The translations under genes and the position numbers were made by a program. A stretch of 64,000 bases of DNA from Loripinus fragilis (lineage: Eukaryota; Mollusca; Bivalvia; Lucinida; Lucinidae): contig CAXHUL010000216.1 in NCBI GenBank assembly GCA_964019695.1, positions 133,759 through 197,758 on the forward strand. Reading direction: 5' to 3'. Numbering within the stretch: position 1 is the stretch's first letter; every line of letters starts with the position of its first letter. Under the pieces are notes generated by a model. It was not told the DNA's origin, did not search any database, and saw only the letters and a program-made list of their open reading frames with translations. Below are positions 11,255 through 22,390 of this stretch, piece after piece.

Positions 11255-12640
11255 ATGTCATTCAAACTTAGTGATTTTACTGCATCACCTTCTCAGGAGC
11301 TGTTAGACTTGGCAAAAAAGTCTGATCTTTTGTACATTGCTGACCATTATGGCCTACCCAATATCAAAAAGACTATGCTAAAACATGAAATTAAGAATAT
11401 TCTCATTCAGTTCTTTGTGGACGAAGAAATATTCGATTCCTCAGCCACATCTCAGATTCTGGTTACTCAGACTGATTTGCAGTTGAGGGAATTAGAAATT
11501 AAAAGGCAAGTTGAGATGGAAAAATTAAGATTAGAACATGAGAACAGAATAAGGGTAGAAACAGCAGAGCGTGAAGAGAGATTGAGACGTGAGAAAGAAG
11601 AGCGGGAGGACAGAATAAGGCTGGAAACAATAGAACGAGAAGATAGGTTGTTAAGACAAAAACTAGAAAATGAAGAACGAGAGAAGGAAAAACAAAGAGA
11701 AATAGAAAGAAAAAAATTAGAACATGAGAAATTAAGGCTAGAGATTGAAGAAAATGAAAGGAAATTTAGGCTAGAAATTGAAGAAAAAGAAAGAGAAAGA
11801 CAAGAACGCATTGAAATTGAAAAAGAAAAATTACAATTTGAGTTAAAAATGAAAGAACTTGAGTTAGAAGGAAAATCTAAATCAAAACCTTTGCCTTTAG
11901 ACTCTGGCAAATCTTTTGATGTGACAAAACACATCCGACTCGTTCCTCCATTTCAAGAAAAAGAAGTTGACAAATATTTTTTACATTTTGAGAAGGTGGC
12001 AGAAAACCTGAAATGGCCAAGAGAGCACTGGACCTTACTTTTGCAGAGCGTTGTAATAGGCAAAGCTCGAGAAATTTACACTCAGCTTTCACTAGAACAA
12101 AGCTCAGATTATGACAAAGTAAAAGAGCTTATTCTTAAAGCTTATGAGTTGGTCCCTGAAGCTTACAGGCATAATTTTAGAGATTGTAGAAAAGGACCTA
12201 ACCAGACTCATGTGGAATTTGCTAGAACAAAAGAACAATTATTTGATAGGTGGTGTTCTTCAAAGAAAGTAGGTTCTGATCATGAAAAACTAAGACAGCT
12301 CATGCTTGTTGAAGAATTCAAATGGTGTATAAATTCTGACGTCAGGGCTTTCTTAAATGAAAAAGAAGTTGAAAATTTGGATGTAGCAGCTAGACTAGCT
12401 GATGATTATTCTTTGACTCATAAAACTTCTTTTGTTAACAAGACATTTCCTAGGAAACCATTCAACCCTCAATTAAAATTTACACCTCAATCAAGACCAT
12501 TTTCCCCTCAGTCAAAACCATATTCCCCTCAGTCAGGGCCAAAAACCAACCCCAGTAATCCATCTGATAATTCCAGTCATTCATTTACTCCAAAACCTAG
12601 ATTTTCTGGTGAAAACAAAGGTCAAAGTCCTTTATCCTAG
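11255..12640 (+). pseudogene. gag: Gag of Gmr1-like element, truncated by a stop
   Basis: 461 codons from the first ATG after the primer site. Residues about 10-70 form a small helical domain (LLDLAKKSDLLYIADHYGL) resembling a SAP-like fold. Residues about 78-210 are a long E/K/R-rich coiled coil. Residues about 222-390 are the capsid: its second half (AYRHNFRDC, then HVEFARTKEQLFDRWC, then LRQLMLVEEF and VENLDVAARLADDY) has the helix and tryptophan/leucine pattern of the SCAN domain, which is known to derive from Gmr1-type capsid. Residues 395-461 are Pro/Ser-rich with FTPQS/FSPQS/YSPQS repeats. The frame ends at TAG (12638), where the second copy has CAG. The CCHC knuckle lies just downstream, so this Gag would lack its RNA-binding nucleocapsid. 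The role is virus-like particle assembly in the cytoplasm. Confidence 0.88.
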
Positions 12641-13372
12641 CCAATATGCAATTATTGTAAACAATCTGGTCATATCATATCTGAATGTATAGCTTTGAAA
12701 AGAAAGAGAGAGAAAGAAAGACAGGAGAGTCCTAAACCCACAGGTCTCACCTCTTTAAGGCTAAAACCACAGTCTTCTATTCAGGATGAGAATCCTATTT
12801 TGGCCAAAACATCTGAGACTGATGCCGTTATGGAGATTTATGAACCATTCTTATCAGATGGTTCCGTGTCATTAAATAGTGACTTTGCCCAGTCTACCCC
12901 TATTAAAATCTTACGAGATACTGGTGCTTCTCAATCCCTTATCTTAGCAAATACCCTGCCTTTTTCTGAGAAGACTTCTTCTGGGACATGTGTCCTTATC
13001 CAGGGTGTAGAGTGCGGATTTATCAATGTACCGCTCCATAACATTTATTTGTCCTCAGACTTAGTTACTGGTCTTGTGGCTGTAGGTATTAGACCTTCTT
13101 TACCTTTTAAAGGTGTTCACTTGCTGTTAGGCAACGATTTGGCTGGAGATAAGGTTGTGGTAGACCCACTTTTGACCAACACACCTTGTGTTGATCAACC
13201 GCCTGATCCAATTGAGCAGGAAATTCCTGACCTTTACCCTTCTTGTGCTGTCACTAGGGCAATGGCAAAGAAAGCCAAACAGAATAATGAGATGCAGGAT
13301 ATATATTTAGCTGACACTTTGATAGGTCAGTCCTTTAATGATGAGATTTCAAATTCTCTTTCTCACAGCTAG
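12641..13372 (+). pseudogene. pro: Nucleocapsid knuckle and aspartic protease
   Basis: Same frame as gag, continuing past its stop. A CCHC zinc knuckle (CNYCKQSGHIISEC) lies at about 12648-12690. It is followed by a basic linker and the protease with active-site DTGA (within ILRDTGASQSL, about 12917-12928). The family's later LLGNDLAG flap and C-terminal strand region is at about 13120-13145. The enzyme cleaves the polyprotein as a dimer. The segment ends at TAG 13370-13372 after a Val/Thr-Arg-Ala-Met-Ala-Lys linker. Two more stops follow at 13499 and 13526 in the spacer before integrase. No RT intervenes. Confidence 0.87.
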
Positions 13373-13582
13373 TCTGACATTCAGACTGACTTTGACACTT
13401 CAAGGTCAAACACTGACCTTTCACCTTTAATTTCAAATGACCAAGGTCATGACCAGCTGTCAAGGTCACAGCTTTGTAAGGAACAACACAGTGATCCTTA
13501 GATATCACCTTTATTTGATAGAGCTTAAGATGAAAATGAAATATCACAAGTCCCTGTTTGCTATTATGTCAAAAATGACATT

Positions 13583-14602
13583 TTGATGAGAAAATGGCGT
13601 CCTCCTGATGTCTCAGCAGATGATGAGTGGACTGTTAACCACCAGATTGTGGTCCCTAGGGCATATCGTCCTGAAATTTTGAATTTGGTCCATGAAACTC
13701 CCATGACAGGCCATCTAGGTGTAAATAAGACCTACCACAAGATTCTTAATCATTTCTTTTGGCCAGGATTAAAATCTGATGTTTCTCAGCACTGCAAATC
13801 CTGTCACACTTGTCAAATGGTAGGAAAATCCAATCAGATCATTCCAAAAGCTTGTTTACAGCCCATTCCTGCCTTTGATGAACCTTTTAGCAGAATCATT
13901 ATTGACTGTGTAGGTCCCCTACCCAAAACAAAGTCAGGTTGTCAATATCTTTTGACTATTATGTGTGCTTCAACACGCTTCCCTGAAGCCATTCCACTCG
14001 GAAATATCAAGACTAAGACAATTGTTAAGGCACTTGTGAAGTTTTTCACATTTGTGGGACTTCCAAGGTCTGTACAATCTGATCAAGGTTCAAATTTTAT
14101 GTCGCGAATTTTTCAACAAGTCATGCATGAACTTGGCATTAAACAGTTCAAATCATCGGCTTATCATCCTGAAAGCCAGGGTGCCTTAGAAAGATTTCAT
14201 CAAACTTTGAAAAACATGATCAGATATTACTGCTTTGACACGGAAAAGGATTGAGATGAGGGCATTCATTTGCTTTTATTTGCTGTAAGAGAATCTGTAC
14301 AAGAGTCTCTTTGGTTCAGCCCATTTGAACTTGTATTTGGGCATACTGTTCGTGGACCCTTGAAACTTCTGAAAGAAAAATTTCTCTCAGATGATGACAG
14401 TTCTTTGAACTTACTTCAGTATGTGTCTGATTTCAAAAACAGATTATCAAAAGCCTGTGAAGCTGCTCGGTCCAATCTCAAATCAGCTCAGAGCAAAATG
14501 AAATTGCGTTATGATGAAAATGCACAGGATAGAAATTTTGAACCTGGAGACAAGGTACTTGCTCTTTTGCCCATTCCTGGTAAGCCATTGCAAGCTAGAT
14601 AG
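13583..14602 (+). pseudogene. int: Integrase (upstream of RT), interrupted by two stops
   Basis: The HHCC zinc-binding domain is complete: H37 and H44 (GHLGVNKT), then C74 and C77 (KSCHTC), counting from 13583. The catalytic core has D108 (IIDCVGPLP), D167 (VQSDQGSNF) and E203 (GALERFHQ), so D-X58-D-X35-E is intact. A TGA at 14252 replaces the TGG of copy 2. The C-terminal part (14255-14602) contains the substrate-contact region (SPFELVFGH) and ends at TAG 14600, at the start of the GPY/F motif. The motif itself continues in frame (GPYTVDKK) to about 14690. The integrase inserts element DNA in the nucleus, here leaving a 4-bp duplication. Its position before RT is the key feature of this element. 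Confidence 0.92.
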
Positions 14603-14698
14603 AATGGTCCTTATACTGTTGACAAAAAGTTAAGTGATGTAAATTACATTGTCAACACTCCTGGGAGGCGCAAGCAAAAACAATTATGTCATATCAAC

Positions 14699-16258
14699 AT
14701 GCTTAAAAAGTACATTGATAGGGATAGTTCTGTTATTTCATCAGTAAATTTAGTTAATACTGTCCCTCCTGAACAAAAACAAATGGACTCTGAAGATATA
14801 AACTTTGTGAAATCTGATCCCGCTTCGTCCAAACTCAAGAACTCTGATATTTTAAAGGATCTAGACCAGAAATTGTCTCATCTTAGTTCAGACAAGAGAC
14901 TTGAACTGAATCAGTTAATTCTCGAATATGAGCACTTATTTCCAGACATTCCATCGAAAACTGATAAAATTTATAATGATGTTGAACTTATTGATGGTTC
15001 AAAACCCGTGAAACAACATCCATACAGAATGAACCCTGTAAAACAACAAATTCTCAGAGATGAAGTTCAATATTTGCTGGATAATGACTTTATAGAACCT
15101 AGTCAAAGTGAATGGAGTTCTCCTTGTATTCTTGTACCAAAACCTGATGGGACATTTCACATGTGTACAGACTACCGTAAAGTAAATTCTGTCACCAAAA
15201 CAGACACTTTTCCCAACCCACGGATCGATGACTGCATCGATAACATTGGACAAGCCAAATATGTTACAAAATTCGACCTGCTTAAAGGATTTTGGCAAAT
15301 ACCTCTGACAAACAGAGCAAAGGAGATCTCAGCATTTGTTACTCCCGAGGGATTGTATCAGTATAAAGTTATGCCGTTTGGAATGAAGAACTCTCCAGCT
15401 ACATTTCAACGCTTGGTTAACAGCTTGATATTTAATCTGGTTGGTTGTAAAGCCTATATCGACGACGCTATCATCTTCAGCGAAGAATGGGAACATCACT
15501 TACAAACTATCAGAAATTTCTTTGACAGACTTAGTGAAGCTACATTAACAGTTAACTTAACAAAGAGTGAATTTTGCCATGCGAACTTGACATTTTTAGG
15601 TCATACGGTGGGACAAGGTCAGGTAAAACCTGTAGAAGCTAAAGTTGAGGCTATTGCAGATTTTCCCATACCTTCTGGCAAAAGACAACTGATGCGCTTT
15701 CTTGGTATGGCTGGATATTACAGGAAATTCTGTAATAACTTCTCTGTCATAGCAGAGCCTTTGACAAACTTACTTGGCAAAAGGGTCAAGTTTATTTGGA
15801 CTGATAATTGTCAGAAGTCTTTTGAAAAGCTTACAGCCATACTTAAAAGTGCTCCAGTTCTCTTAGCGCCTAGCTTTGATAAAGAATTTAAGTTGGCTGT
15901 AGATGCCAGTGATGTTGGTGCAGGCAGTGTATTGTTACAAGAAGATGACGATGGTATTGATCATCCTGTTTGTTACTATTCTAAAAAGTTTAACAGACAT
16001 CAGAGAAAATTCTCTACTGTAGAGAAAGAATGTTTATCTCTCATCCTTGCTCTTCAGCACTTCGAAGTTTACCTAGCCTCTTCAGTTGCACCTATTGTCA
16101 TTTTCACTGATCACAATCCACTGACTTTCATTCATAAAATGAAAAACAAGAACCAGCGTTTACTCAGATGGAGTCTCATGTTGCAAGAGCACAATCTAGA
16201 TATCAGACTTATTAAGGGAAAAGATAATATCATCCCAGATGCGCTCTCTAGGGCTTAG
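14699..16258 (+). CDS. pol: Reverse transcriptase and RNase H, open to the end of pol
   Basis: 519 codons without a stop, forming the last part of the polyprotein. The ATG at 14699 is internal to the original frame and not a true start. RT spans residues about 85-300: [10 protein letters not shown] carries the first catalytic Asp (D193), [13 protein letters not shown] is the primer-grip region, and YIDD (253-256) is the active site. The thumb/connection follows (FLGMAGYYRKF). RNase H spans 390-519 with D402 (VDASDVGAGS), a Glu in the VEKECL motif and D471 (TDHNPL), and the end has the gypsy-type DALSRA. The product copies element RNA into DNA inside particles. Pol ends here, 145 bp before the 3' LTR. 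No integrase follows RNase H. Confidence 0.92.
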   Translation: MLKKYIDRDSSVISSVNLVNTVPPEQKQMDSEDINFVKSDPASSKLKNSDILKDLDQKLSHLSSDKRLELNQLILEYEHLFPDIPSKTDKIYNDVELIDGSKPVKQHPYRMNPVKQQILRDEVQYLLDNDFIEPSQSEWSSPCILVPKPDGTFHMCTDYRKVNSVTKTDTFPNPRIDDCIDNIGQAKYVTKFDLLKGFWQIPLTNRAKEISAFVTPEGLYQYKVMPFGMKNSPATFQRLVNSLIFNLVGCKAYIDDAIIFSEEWEHHLQTIRNFFDRLSEATLTVNLTKSEFCHANLTFLGHTVGQGQVKPVEAKVEAIADFPIPSGKRQLMRFLGMAGYYRKFCNNFSVIAEPLTNLLGKRVKFIWTDNCQKSFEKLTAILKSAPVLLAPSFDKEFKLAVDASDVGAGSVLLQEDDDGIDHPVCYYSKKFNRHQRKFSTVEKECLSLILALQHFEVYLASSVAPIVIFTDHNPLTFIHKMKNKNQRLLRWSLMLQEHNLDIRLIKGKDNIIPDALSRA

Positions 16259-16391
16259 TTGCCACTATACTGTTGATGTGAGTTTGTGCTATTGCTCTTT
16301 ATTGATCTGATGTGATTTAACATTATTGTTTGTTATATAATTGTTCATTATTGCAAAAGAAAGCTTTACTTCATAAAACTTTCTTTTCTTT

Positions 16392-16403
16392 GAGGAGGGG
16401 AAG
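16392..16403 (+). promoter_or_regulatory. Polypurine tract
   Basis: GAGGAGGGGAAG immediately precedes the TG of the 3' LTR and would serve as plus-strand primer. Confidence 0.88.
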
Positions 16404-17144
16404 TGTAACGTGTATGTTGTTTATCTATTTCATATTTTGTTTACTTAGTTTCTGCTGACCCAGATATTGGAGACATTGTTGGTAAATAAGTTGTTGTAAA
16501 CAAAGTATTTATTTGGTTATAAGATTTTTCTAGAATGATGACTTATCATCTAGAAGTTACCGGAAAAGACCAGAACTTACTAGAATTTTCTTTTCCATGC
16601 AAATAGAAACTTTGAGTAGGTTCTGGAATTCAGTGGAAGTTTGTGGAATTTTCCAGAATAAATAAATATAGCATATGATATAATAATTTTTTTCTTGACA
16701 GTTCTAGAACTTTCTTAAACAGTATATATAAGAGTAAATATTTGATAAGGGCATCTTTTAAATAATTTCACCTTTTAAAAGTCTAAACCTTTTGTGCTGG
16801 AATTCTATATTGGAATACTTATTGTTTAACTTATTCATTCTGGATTACTTTGGAATATTCAGTTTTGGATTCAGACTTCCTGTTCATTTGGATTTATCTT
16901 CAAAATCTGGGGATCAGAAACTGCTGAAAGACTTGTGTTGATAAATATTCTGAGGGACAGTTTGGACATACAAGGTATTGTAAATTAGACTTACTTTGTA
17001 TAAATATTTTCCATTGCTTTTGTAAATGATAATTTTTTAATTTTAATAAATTTTGTTAAATTTTAAAAGTGCTTTTTGCTGACTTTCCAAATAGCAAAAT
17101 TTTGGTTTCCTGAATTCTTTTCTAGTTACGCCTGGCACGTAACA
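16404..17144 (+). repeat. 3' LTR of Gmr1-like copy 1
   Basis: 741 bp, nearly identical to 10397-11138, followed by the CAGC target duplication (17145-17148). Confidence 0.93.
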
Positions 17145-17148
17145 CAGC

Positions 17149-18534
17149 ATTTTAGTCACTTTCATCAGTTTTTGGTCAGCTTTTGGTTTGGTCAACAGTC
17201 AGCAGTTCTGCAGTGAAAGTCAGCGTTTTAGCTAGACCCTACATATCTTATGTTATTTATGTTTATACTCTCCAACTTAACATAAAATTTGTCTTATGTC
17301 TTATGTTTTAACAAGAAATATCTTAAAGTGTTGTTCGTGACTTTTAACACTTTACTTAAATCAAAATAAATATTTCCTTATGTACTGATTTAATTTTCGC
17401 AGATCATTTATTTATCTGCTAAGTTAAATACAGCACTATTTATTGTCATTATCTAAATATCTGGGAGCAGCCATCTTACAGCTAATGGCAATAACCAGGC
17501 ACACATTTACCCTGAGTTTACCTCTATATGCAGGTCAGCTAAATGATTGAAGAAGCACCTTCCAGTCATTTCTCCATTTCAATATTGGATAATGTATATT
17601 CCGTTTTAATTATAATCAACAGCCAGATCAATGAAAATTAGAATGTTACAACTTTCAAAAGAAAAGTATTTTGTTTTTAATACGTTTCATTTGGTTTTAA
17701 CCTGTCTTTTTGAACAAAAAATGAGGAGAATTGTTACAAAATATATCATCTGCTATAGTAATAATTAGTGTTTTAAGGGTTAAATTTTAATGAAAAACAA
17801 TTAAATATTGGCCAGGTATCAAAATATACTCACTAATGCACACACTGACTTATTTTACTCTGACACATTGTTATTTTTGACATTATCAAGGATATATAAC
17901 TTTGCTTGTGCTGTGTGTAAGCTGATGGTAGTGCTTCCCGTTTTCCTGTGTAGAGCTCATTAACCTGAAAATGGCCAGACCCCCATGAACAAGCAAACGT
18001 AATTAATAACAGGCTAATAGCAGACAACATTTAATAAGAGATTATTCCTGCCATACTGTAAGCTTTATAATAAATGCATTTGCAAAAAAGTGTGATTTTT
18101 CCCTTTAAAAAAGATGTACGACGAAGTGACAGAAGACATATTTGATATGAGTAATGTGAGAATTTTAAAAGAAATTGAGAAGAAGAAAATAGGGGATGTC
18201 TATGACTTTGTTATGTCTTCTGTGAGCTGAGCGCAGTGAAGCGTTAGGCTTTAGAGACCTATGATATTACAAATAGCTGTATTGATGCTTCTAGGGTACA
18301 GGATTGTTGGAATCTCGAGAAAACTTTAGCCAGAACGAAAAACAATATGCCCTACGCCCAAATGCTGCGTATTTAAATAACTAGTGTCATACATGCCTGG
18401 TGTAAAAAAATAAACGCAGACTAGTCAATTACATACGGTTAATTGTATATATTGGAAATACGTTGTCGTGGCTCAACGGTGGATGCGCTTTCAAAACAGA
18501 CGTATATTGAAGATCAAATAATCATATCTTCGTT
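17149..18534. other. No feature seen
   Basis: Unique-looking AT-rich DNA right of the LTR element. No coding signal. Confidence 0.55.
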
Positions 18535-18544
18535 ATTTTTCTGC

Positions 18545-19153
18545 GGTCCGTGTATTCACCGTATCGGACCTAATCACCGGATCTGACCGGATCGGGCCCG
18601 AAATTGACTATTTAGCTCATTTTTAAAACACTTTTTTATTATTATTATTATGTTTATAAAGTATGTATATGATCACAGCAATGATGTCTGGATCATCAAG
18701 ATCAGAGACGATAGCTACTTTCTGACCGGATCGGGCCCAAAAATGGTCAAATAACGCTATGATATAATTATCTTATGTTGTAAAGTATTTTTAGGATCAA
18801 ATTAATGACGTCTGTACCAACAATGGTTAGTTTTAATTTGAGGAAAATTGGTTTCTTTATACTGAACAAAGGATAGACCTGCGCATGTCATTTTATGTAA
18901 AACACAACAGGTGTGAATTGATAGCTGACCATTGCAAAAAGGGTCTGTTGAGTATGTTTTTTTTTGCCGTTTATATCAATATTAATATATACAAGTGCAT
19001 ACAAATTGCACTAAATACATAATCTTTCATGCACATCATTCTTGTAAAGAAAAAACAATCAGTTAAGCAAAGGAATAGGCCAATTTCGGGCCCGATCCGG
19101 TCCGATCCGGTCAGATCCGGTGATTAGGCCCGATCCGGTGAATACACGGACCC
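18545..19153. mobile_element. Mutator-type MITE with 10-bp target duplication
   Basis: Inverted ends of about 65 bp (GGTCCGTGTATTCACC at 18545; complement ending 19152) contain reiterated GGATCGGACC/GATCCGGT motifs. ATTTTTCTGC is duplicated at 18535-18544 and 19154-19163. Long TIRs with a 9-11 bp TSD point to Mutator-like elements. 609 bp, no ORF. Confidence 0.75.
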
Positions 19154-19544
19154 ATTTTTCTGCATATCTTTGAATTTTCTTCAAAAAGCAATGGTTCAAT
19201 ATACTATCATTAAGACTGTATTGTTATATCTATTAAAAGTTTATCAGTCTTTATGACCACCAGCAAGGAACCTAGGTACCCTTTAAAGCTATTTTCGGCA
19301 CTTTTAGCTGAAAATAGTCAGAAATCAACATAAACAGATGAGAAAACTTAAATTATTTTTACTGTAACTCGTAATATTTCAGCTTCGCATATCGAGAGTA
19401 ACCTCTTATAATCTCTTTTATGTTCAGAATCAATGTTATTGGCTGTAGCACTTTGAAATAGCGCTAAAGTAAATCCTCGACAATATAACTTTGTATTACG
19501 TCAGTGACCAGTCCGTTTATACTGGGTCCGAGGCCATGGAGTAG

Positions 19545-19695
19545 TTTATTATTCATAGAATATTCAAGCGATTAACAAAGGTACTAATCAGACTGAGCAT
19601 ATGCACAGGCTGGTCTGAGCCTTTGCTGGTCGCTCATACCACATTGTTGGAAATCTCATGTCGCGGCTCAGTTATCAACTCGTTCGCGCCTAATC
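19545..19695 (-). repeat. Dispersed repeat also at 37745-37990
   Basis: Shares, in opposite orientation, the blocks GCCGCGACATGAGA, CCAACAATTTGGTATG-like, AGCCTGCGCAT-like and GAATATTCTATGA with 37745-37990. Confidence 0.5.
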
Positions 19696-19878
19696 GTTTT
19701 CGCAAAATAGGGTCCGTTCCGTTCTTTAGTCTAACCGTCTAGATGCTAAAATATTTTGTAAACAAAACCGTCACACAGGTAAACTCAGTCATTTATTATA
19801 TATTGTGTCCACTTGTTTATCGTTGACTGAATCTAACAGAGGTATTCTGTTGAGTATACATTTGTTCATAGCCTGGTC

Positions 19879-20462
19879 CTCCATATTCTCACGGTACTAA
19901 CAGCTCAGTGATCAATATTTATATGCTTACTGAAGATATAATCAAATCAATCATAAAATTTGTTAGCTTATTACCTAATCCTTCAATACATATCATCAAT
20001 TGACAGCTGTAGCCTAGAATTTCTGTCTAGCTTCTAATGTAAACACAACCTCCACATGGCAGCCATATTGAATTGGGACTTCATATTCTCACGGTAACTA
20101 GTTTGTTGTTGGCTTGCAGGAAGTTCCTGACCGGGTCACATATTTTTTTCTTAAAATTCATGAAATTCAATATGAAACTCGCTTTGAGCTGTCAAAGCTG
20201 CGGGGATTTACTAAAAATATTTCGAGAAATATGACATTTATACGACAAGGGTGGGAAGCAGCTAACATTTGCATTGTTAAAGTGATAAAAAAATATTTTT
20301 CATTCACAACTTTAACATTTTTGAAGTTTTCTCTTCTGCGAGTGGTTTGTAGCCTTCAGTTCACTTATTTGCATCTGTAAAGAGCTGATAGATGGTGTGG
20401 TGATTCATTTATACTGAAATAATGGTTTACCGTGAGAATATGGATGCCGTGAGAATATGGAG
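19879..20462. mobile_element. MITE with CTCCATATTCTCACGG ends
   Basis: Perfect 16-bp TIRs at 19879-19894 and 20447-20462. Two extra internal copies of CATATTCTCACGGTA occur (about 20084, and inverted near 20427). No ORF of note. Confidence 0.6.
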
Positions 20463-21687
20463 TTTGAGTATACCTTTTCTCCATGAGACAAATTAAATTT
20501 AATGATTCTAGGGAGAAAGTTAATGCCAAGTATGAGCTTCTTAAAAATAACAATACAAAACATGTCTGCTCATAGAGCTGTGCGGAATACGGAACCCTTT
20601 GTAAACAGAAACCCCTAAATGGATATTTTGACAAACGGTGAAGACCCTGATGAAATACTGCAAAATAGCTTTAAAGGGTAATCAGATTGAGAAAGTTCAG
20701 AGGACAACAGCCCGCTGGACCTGCAGGAGATGGCGAAACACCAGTGTAGTGTTTCCCACAGCCTGAAAAAAGGGCAGGGCTCTGGTCAGAAAAAGGGCAC
20801 TTTTGATGCGTGAAATTCACCCAAAAGGCCACTTTTGTTAGAACAGGCTTTTCAAATGTGAGTTAGATAAAGGATTTTATGTCTGTAAAAAGGTTAGAAT
20901 AGCTTCTACTTCTAGTAGAGCATAGGATTCATTGGGATAACAAAAAGTTATTTTATACAGTAAAAATTAGGGTCAACATGTATGCAACAAGATACAATCA
21001 ATCTGAGTGATCGGAATCATATTATTTTTGCTCATAAGGGTCAGTCAGATATTGATGAAGGAAAATAATGAATTTATAAATATTTTTCAAGCATGGCCAA
21101 TCTTGTCTCAAGCCAAATAGCTTAGTTACGGCGAGATTAGCTCAGACCGTATTTTTTGGAAATTATAACCTGCGACCCCTCAATATACACAATGGACCAT
21201 CCTGACTTGATTGTATGCAGTTTTATGGAAAATTCCATTGGTCCTTAAAGAGTTGATGCAAGAGATATTATTTAAGGAAGTTTACTTTGTCGAGATAATT
21301 TTTCTGTAAATCAAATAACATGGATGTTAAAGACAGAATTTTGAACGGAGTTTATAAATTATTTTATCGTAAATAGCCACCTGCTTCTGAAATAAAAGCA
21401 CCAAAAGTGTGTCAAAGTGATACTTAAATGATAATATCTTTGCTAATTTCAAAATTTAATTATAAAATTCACAATTAACCTTATAAAACATTTTTCATGT
21501 TTTATTGATTTATTAAATGAGGTTAGGGAAAGAGATAAAATGTGAGGCTCAGTCTGACATTTTAAAACTATTTCTCAATGAGTTTAATAAATTCAATAAT
21601 AATTTTGAAGGAGCAACTCATTTTCATTCTGTCACCACAAATATGCAAGCTGTGGTGACAATCTACTACCACTGCATCATATTTCTC
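20463..21687. other. Spacer, remnants of dispersed repeats
   Basis: A partial copy of the TTATAACCTG repeat at 21150-21240. Otherwise no feature. Confidence 0.5.
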
Positions 21688-22162
21688 CTTCCATTTAATG
21701 GCAATAGTATGTGTTATAGCTAATTTGCTTCTAAACTGACAGAAAATGCTGTCATTTTATGTTATAACTTCGCCCTATCTGACTGTCACTTCTCCCAAAT
21801 TTTTCCTGGAAGAAGTCACTTCTCCCTACTGTCAGGGCCCAGCTTCAACACTGTAAAATTTTTGGCTTGCGACATTATTATGGCCATCATTACATAGTGT
21901 TACTAAATATGTACCACTGATGGTTTATGATATCGATTTTAATATATGGCGTTTTTTTCACTTCCAGGCATGATGTCGTTTGATAAAATACCATAATTCA
22001 GAGATTTTGGGAAGGGGCCCTAGTGTCTTTCAGATTGGGAAAAGTAGCGTGGTGAACCCCTAAATTGGAAAATTTGTTATAGTGCACATTTATGTCATTT
22101 TTGGTTAATAGTAAAAACCAATTAGCTATTACTCGTTCACATACTATTGCCATTAAATTGAA
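21688..22162. repeat. Inverted-repeat element of about 475 bp
   Basis: TTTAATGGCAATAGTATGTG followed by AATAGCTAATT-like sequence near 21693 is repeated in inverse at 22117-22160. Confidence 0.5.
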
Positions 22163-22205
22163 GAATGTCACCATGTAGCTTGTTTTTGTGTTGACTGAAT
22201 GAAAA

Positions 22206-22247
22206 TCCCAATCTTCAAAAAAGATCTTTTTTGGAAGATTGGGATGG
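22206..22247. other. Near-perfect hairpin
   Basis: CCCAATCTTCAAAAAAGATC is followed directly by its complement TTTTTTGGAAGATTGGGA. Confidence 0.6.
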
Positions 22248-22390
22248 GTTTTTTTTTCAAAATTTGGATTTTTTTTTTCAAAATTAGGAAAAACATCACC
22301 TAAATTCCATTGGGAATGGGACTGAATTTCAGCCCCTTAGAACACACAAAAAAAATCCCTGTAATTTGTAAATGTATTATTTGTTGACAG

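Larger units (their letters stand above)
10397..17144 (+). mobile_element. Complete Gmr1-like LTR retrotransposon (copy 1)
   Basis: Two near-identical LTRs (10397-11138 and 16404-17144) start TGTAAC and end GTAACA. They are flanked by a perfect 4-bp target duplication CAGC (10393-10396 and 17145-17148). A primer site follows the 5' LTR, and a purine tract GAGGAGGGGAAG precedes the 3' LTR. One reading frame from 11255 to 16258 encodes gag, CCHC knuckle, protease, integrase, RT and RNase H in that order. Integrase before RT is the Ty1/copia order, yet the RT (YIDD), RNase H and GPY/F-bearing integrase are Ty3/gypsy type. That combination defines the Gmr1 group. There is no chromodomain and no env. 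The frame is broken by six stop codons with no frameshift: 12638, 13370, 13499, 13526, 14252 and 14600. This copy therefore cannot make the full polyprotein. Confidence 0.93.

Noticed and set aside
11467..11934. 155-codon Ser/Phe-rich minus-strand frame
   Set aside because: Antisense shadow of the Gag coiled coil (GAA/AGA codons read as TTC/TCT).
13372..13372. Stop-codon readthrough or recoding as the gag-pol expression strategy
   Set aside because: Copy 2 has a sense codon at the corresponding sites, so the stops are private mutations and not a programmed signal.
16262..16403. A hidden env or chromodomain after RNase H
   Set aside because: Only about 145 AT-rich bases with stops in all frames lie between the pol stop and the 3' LTR.
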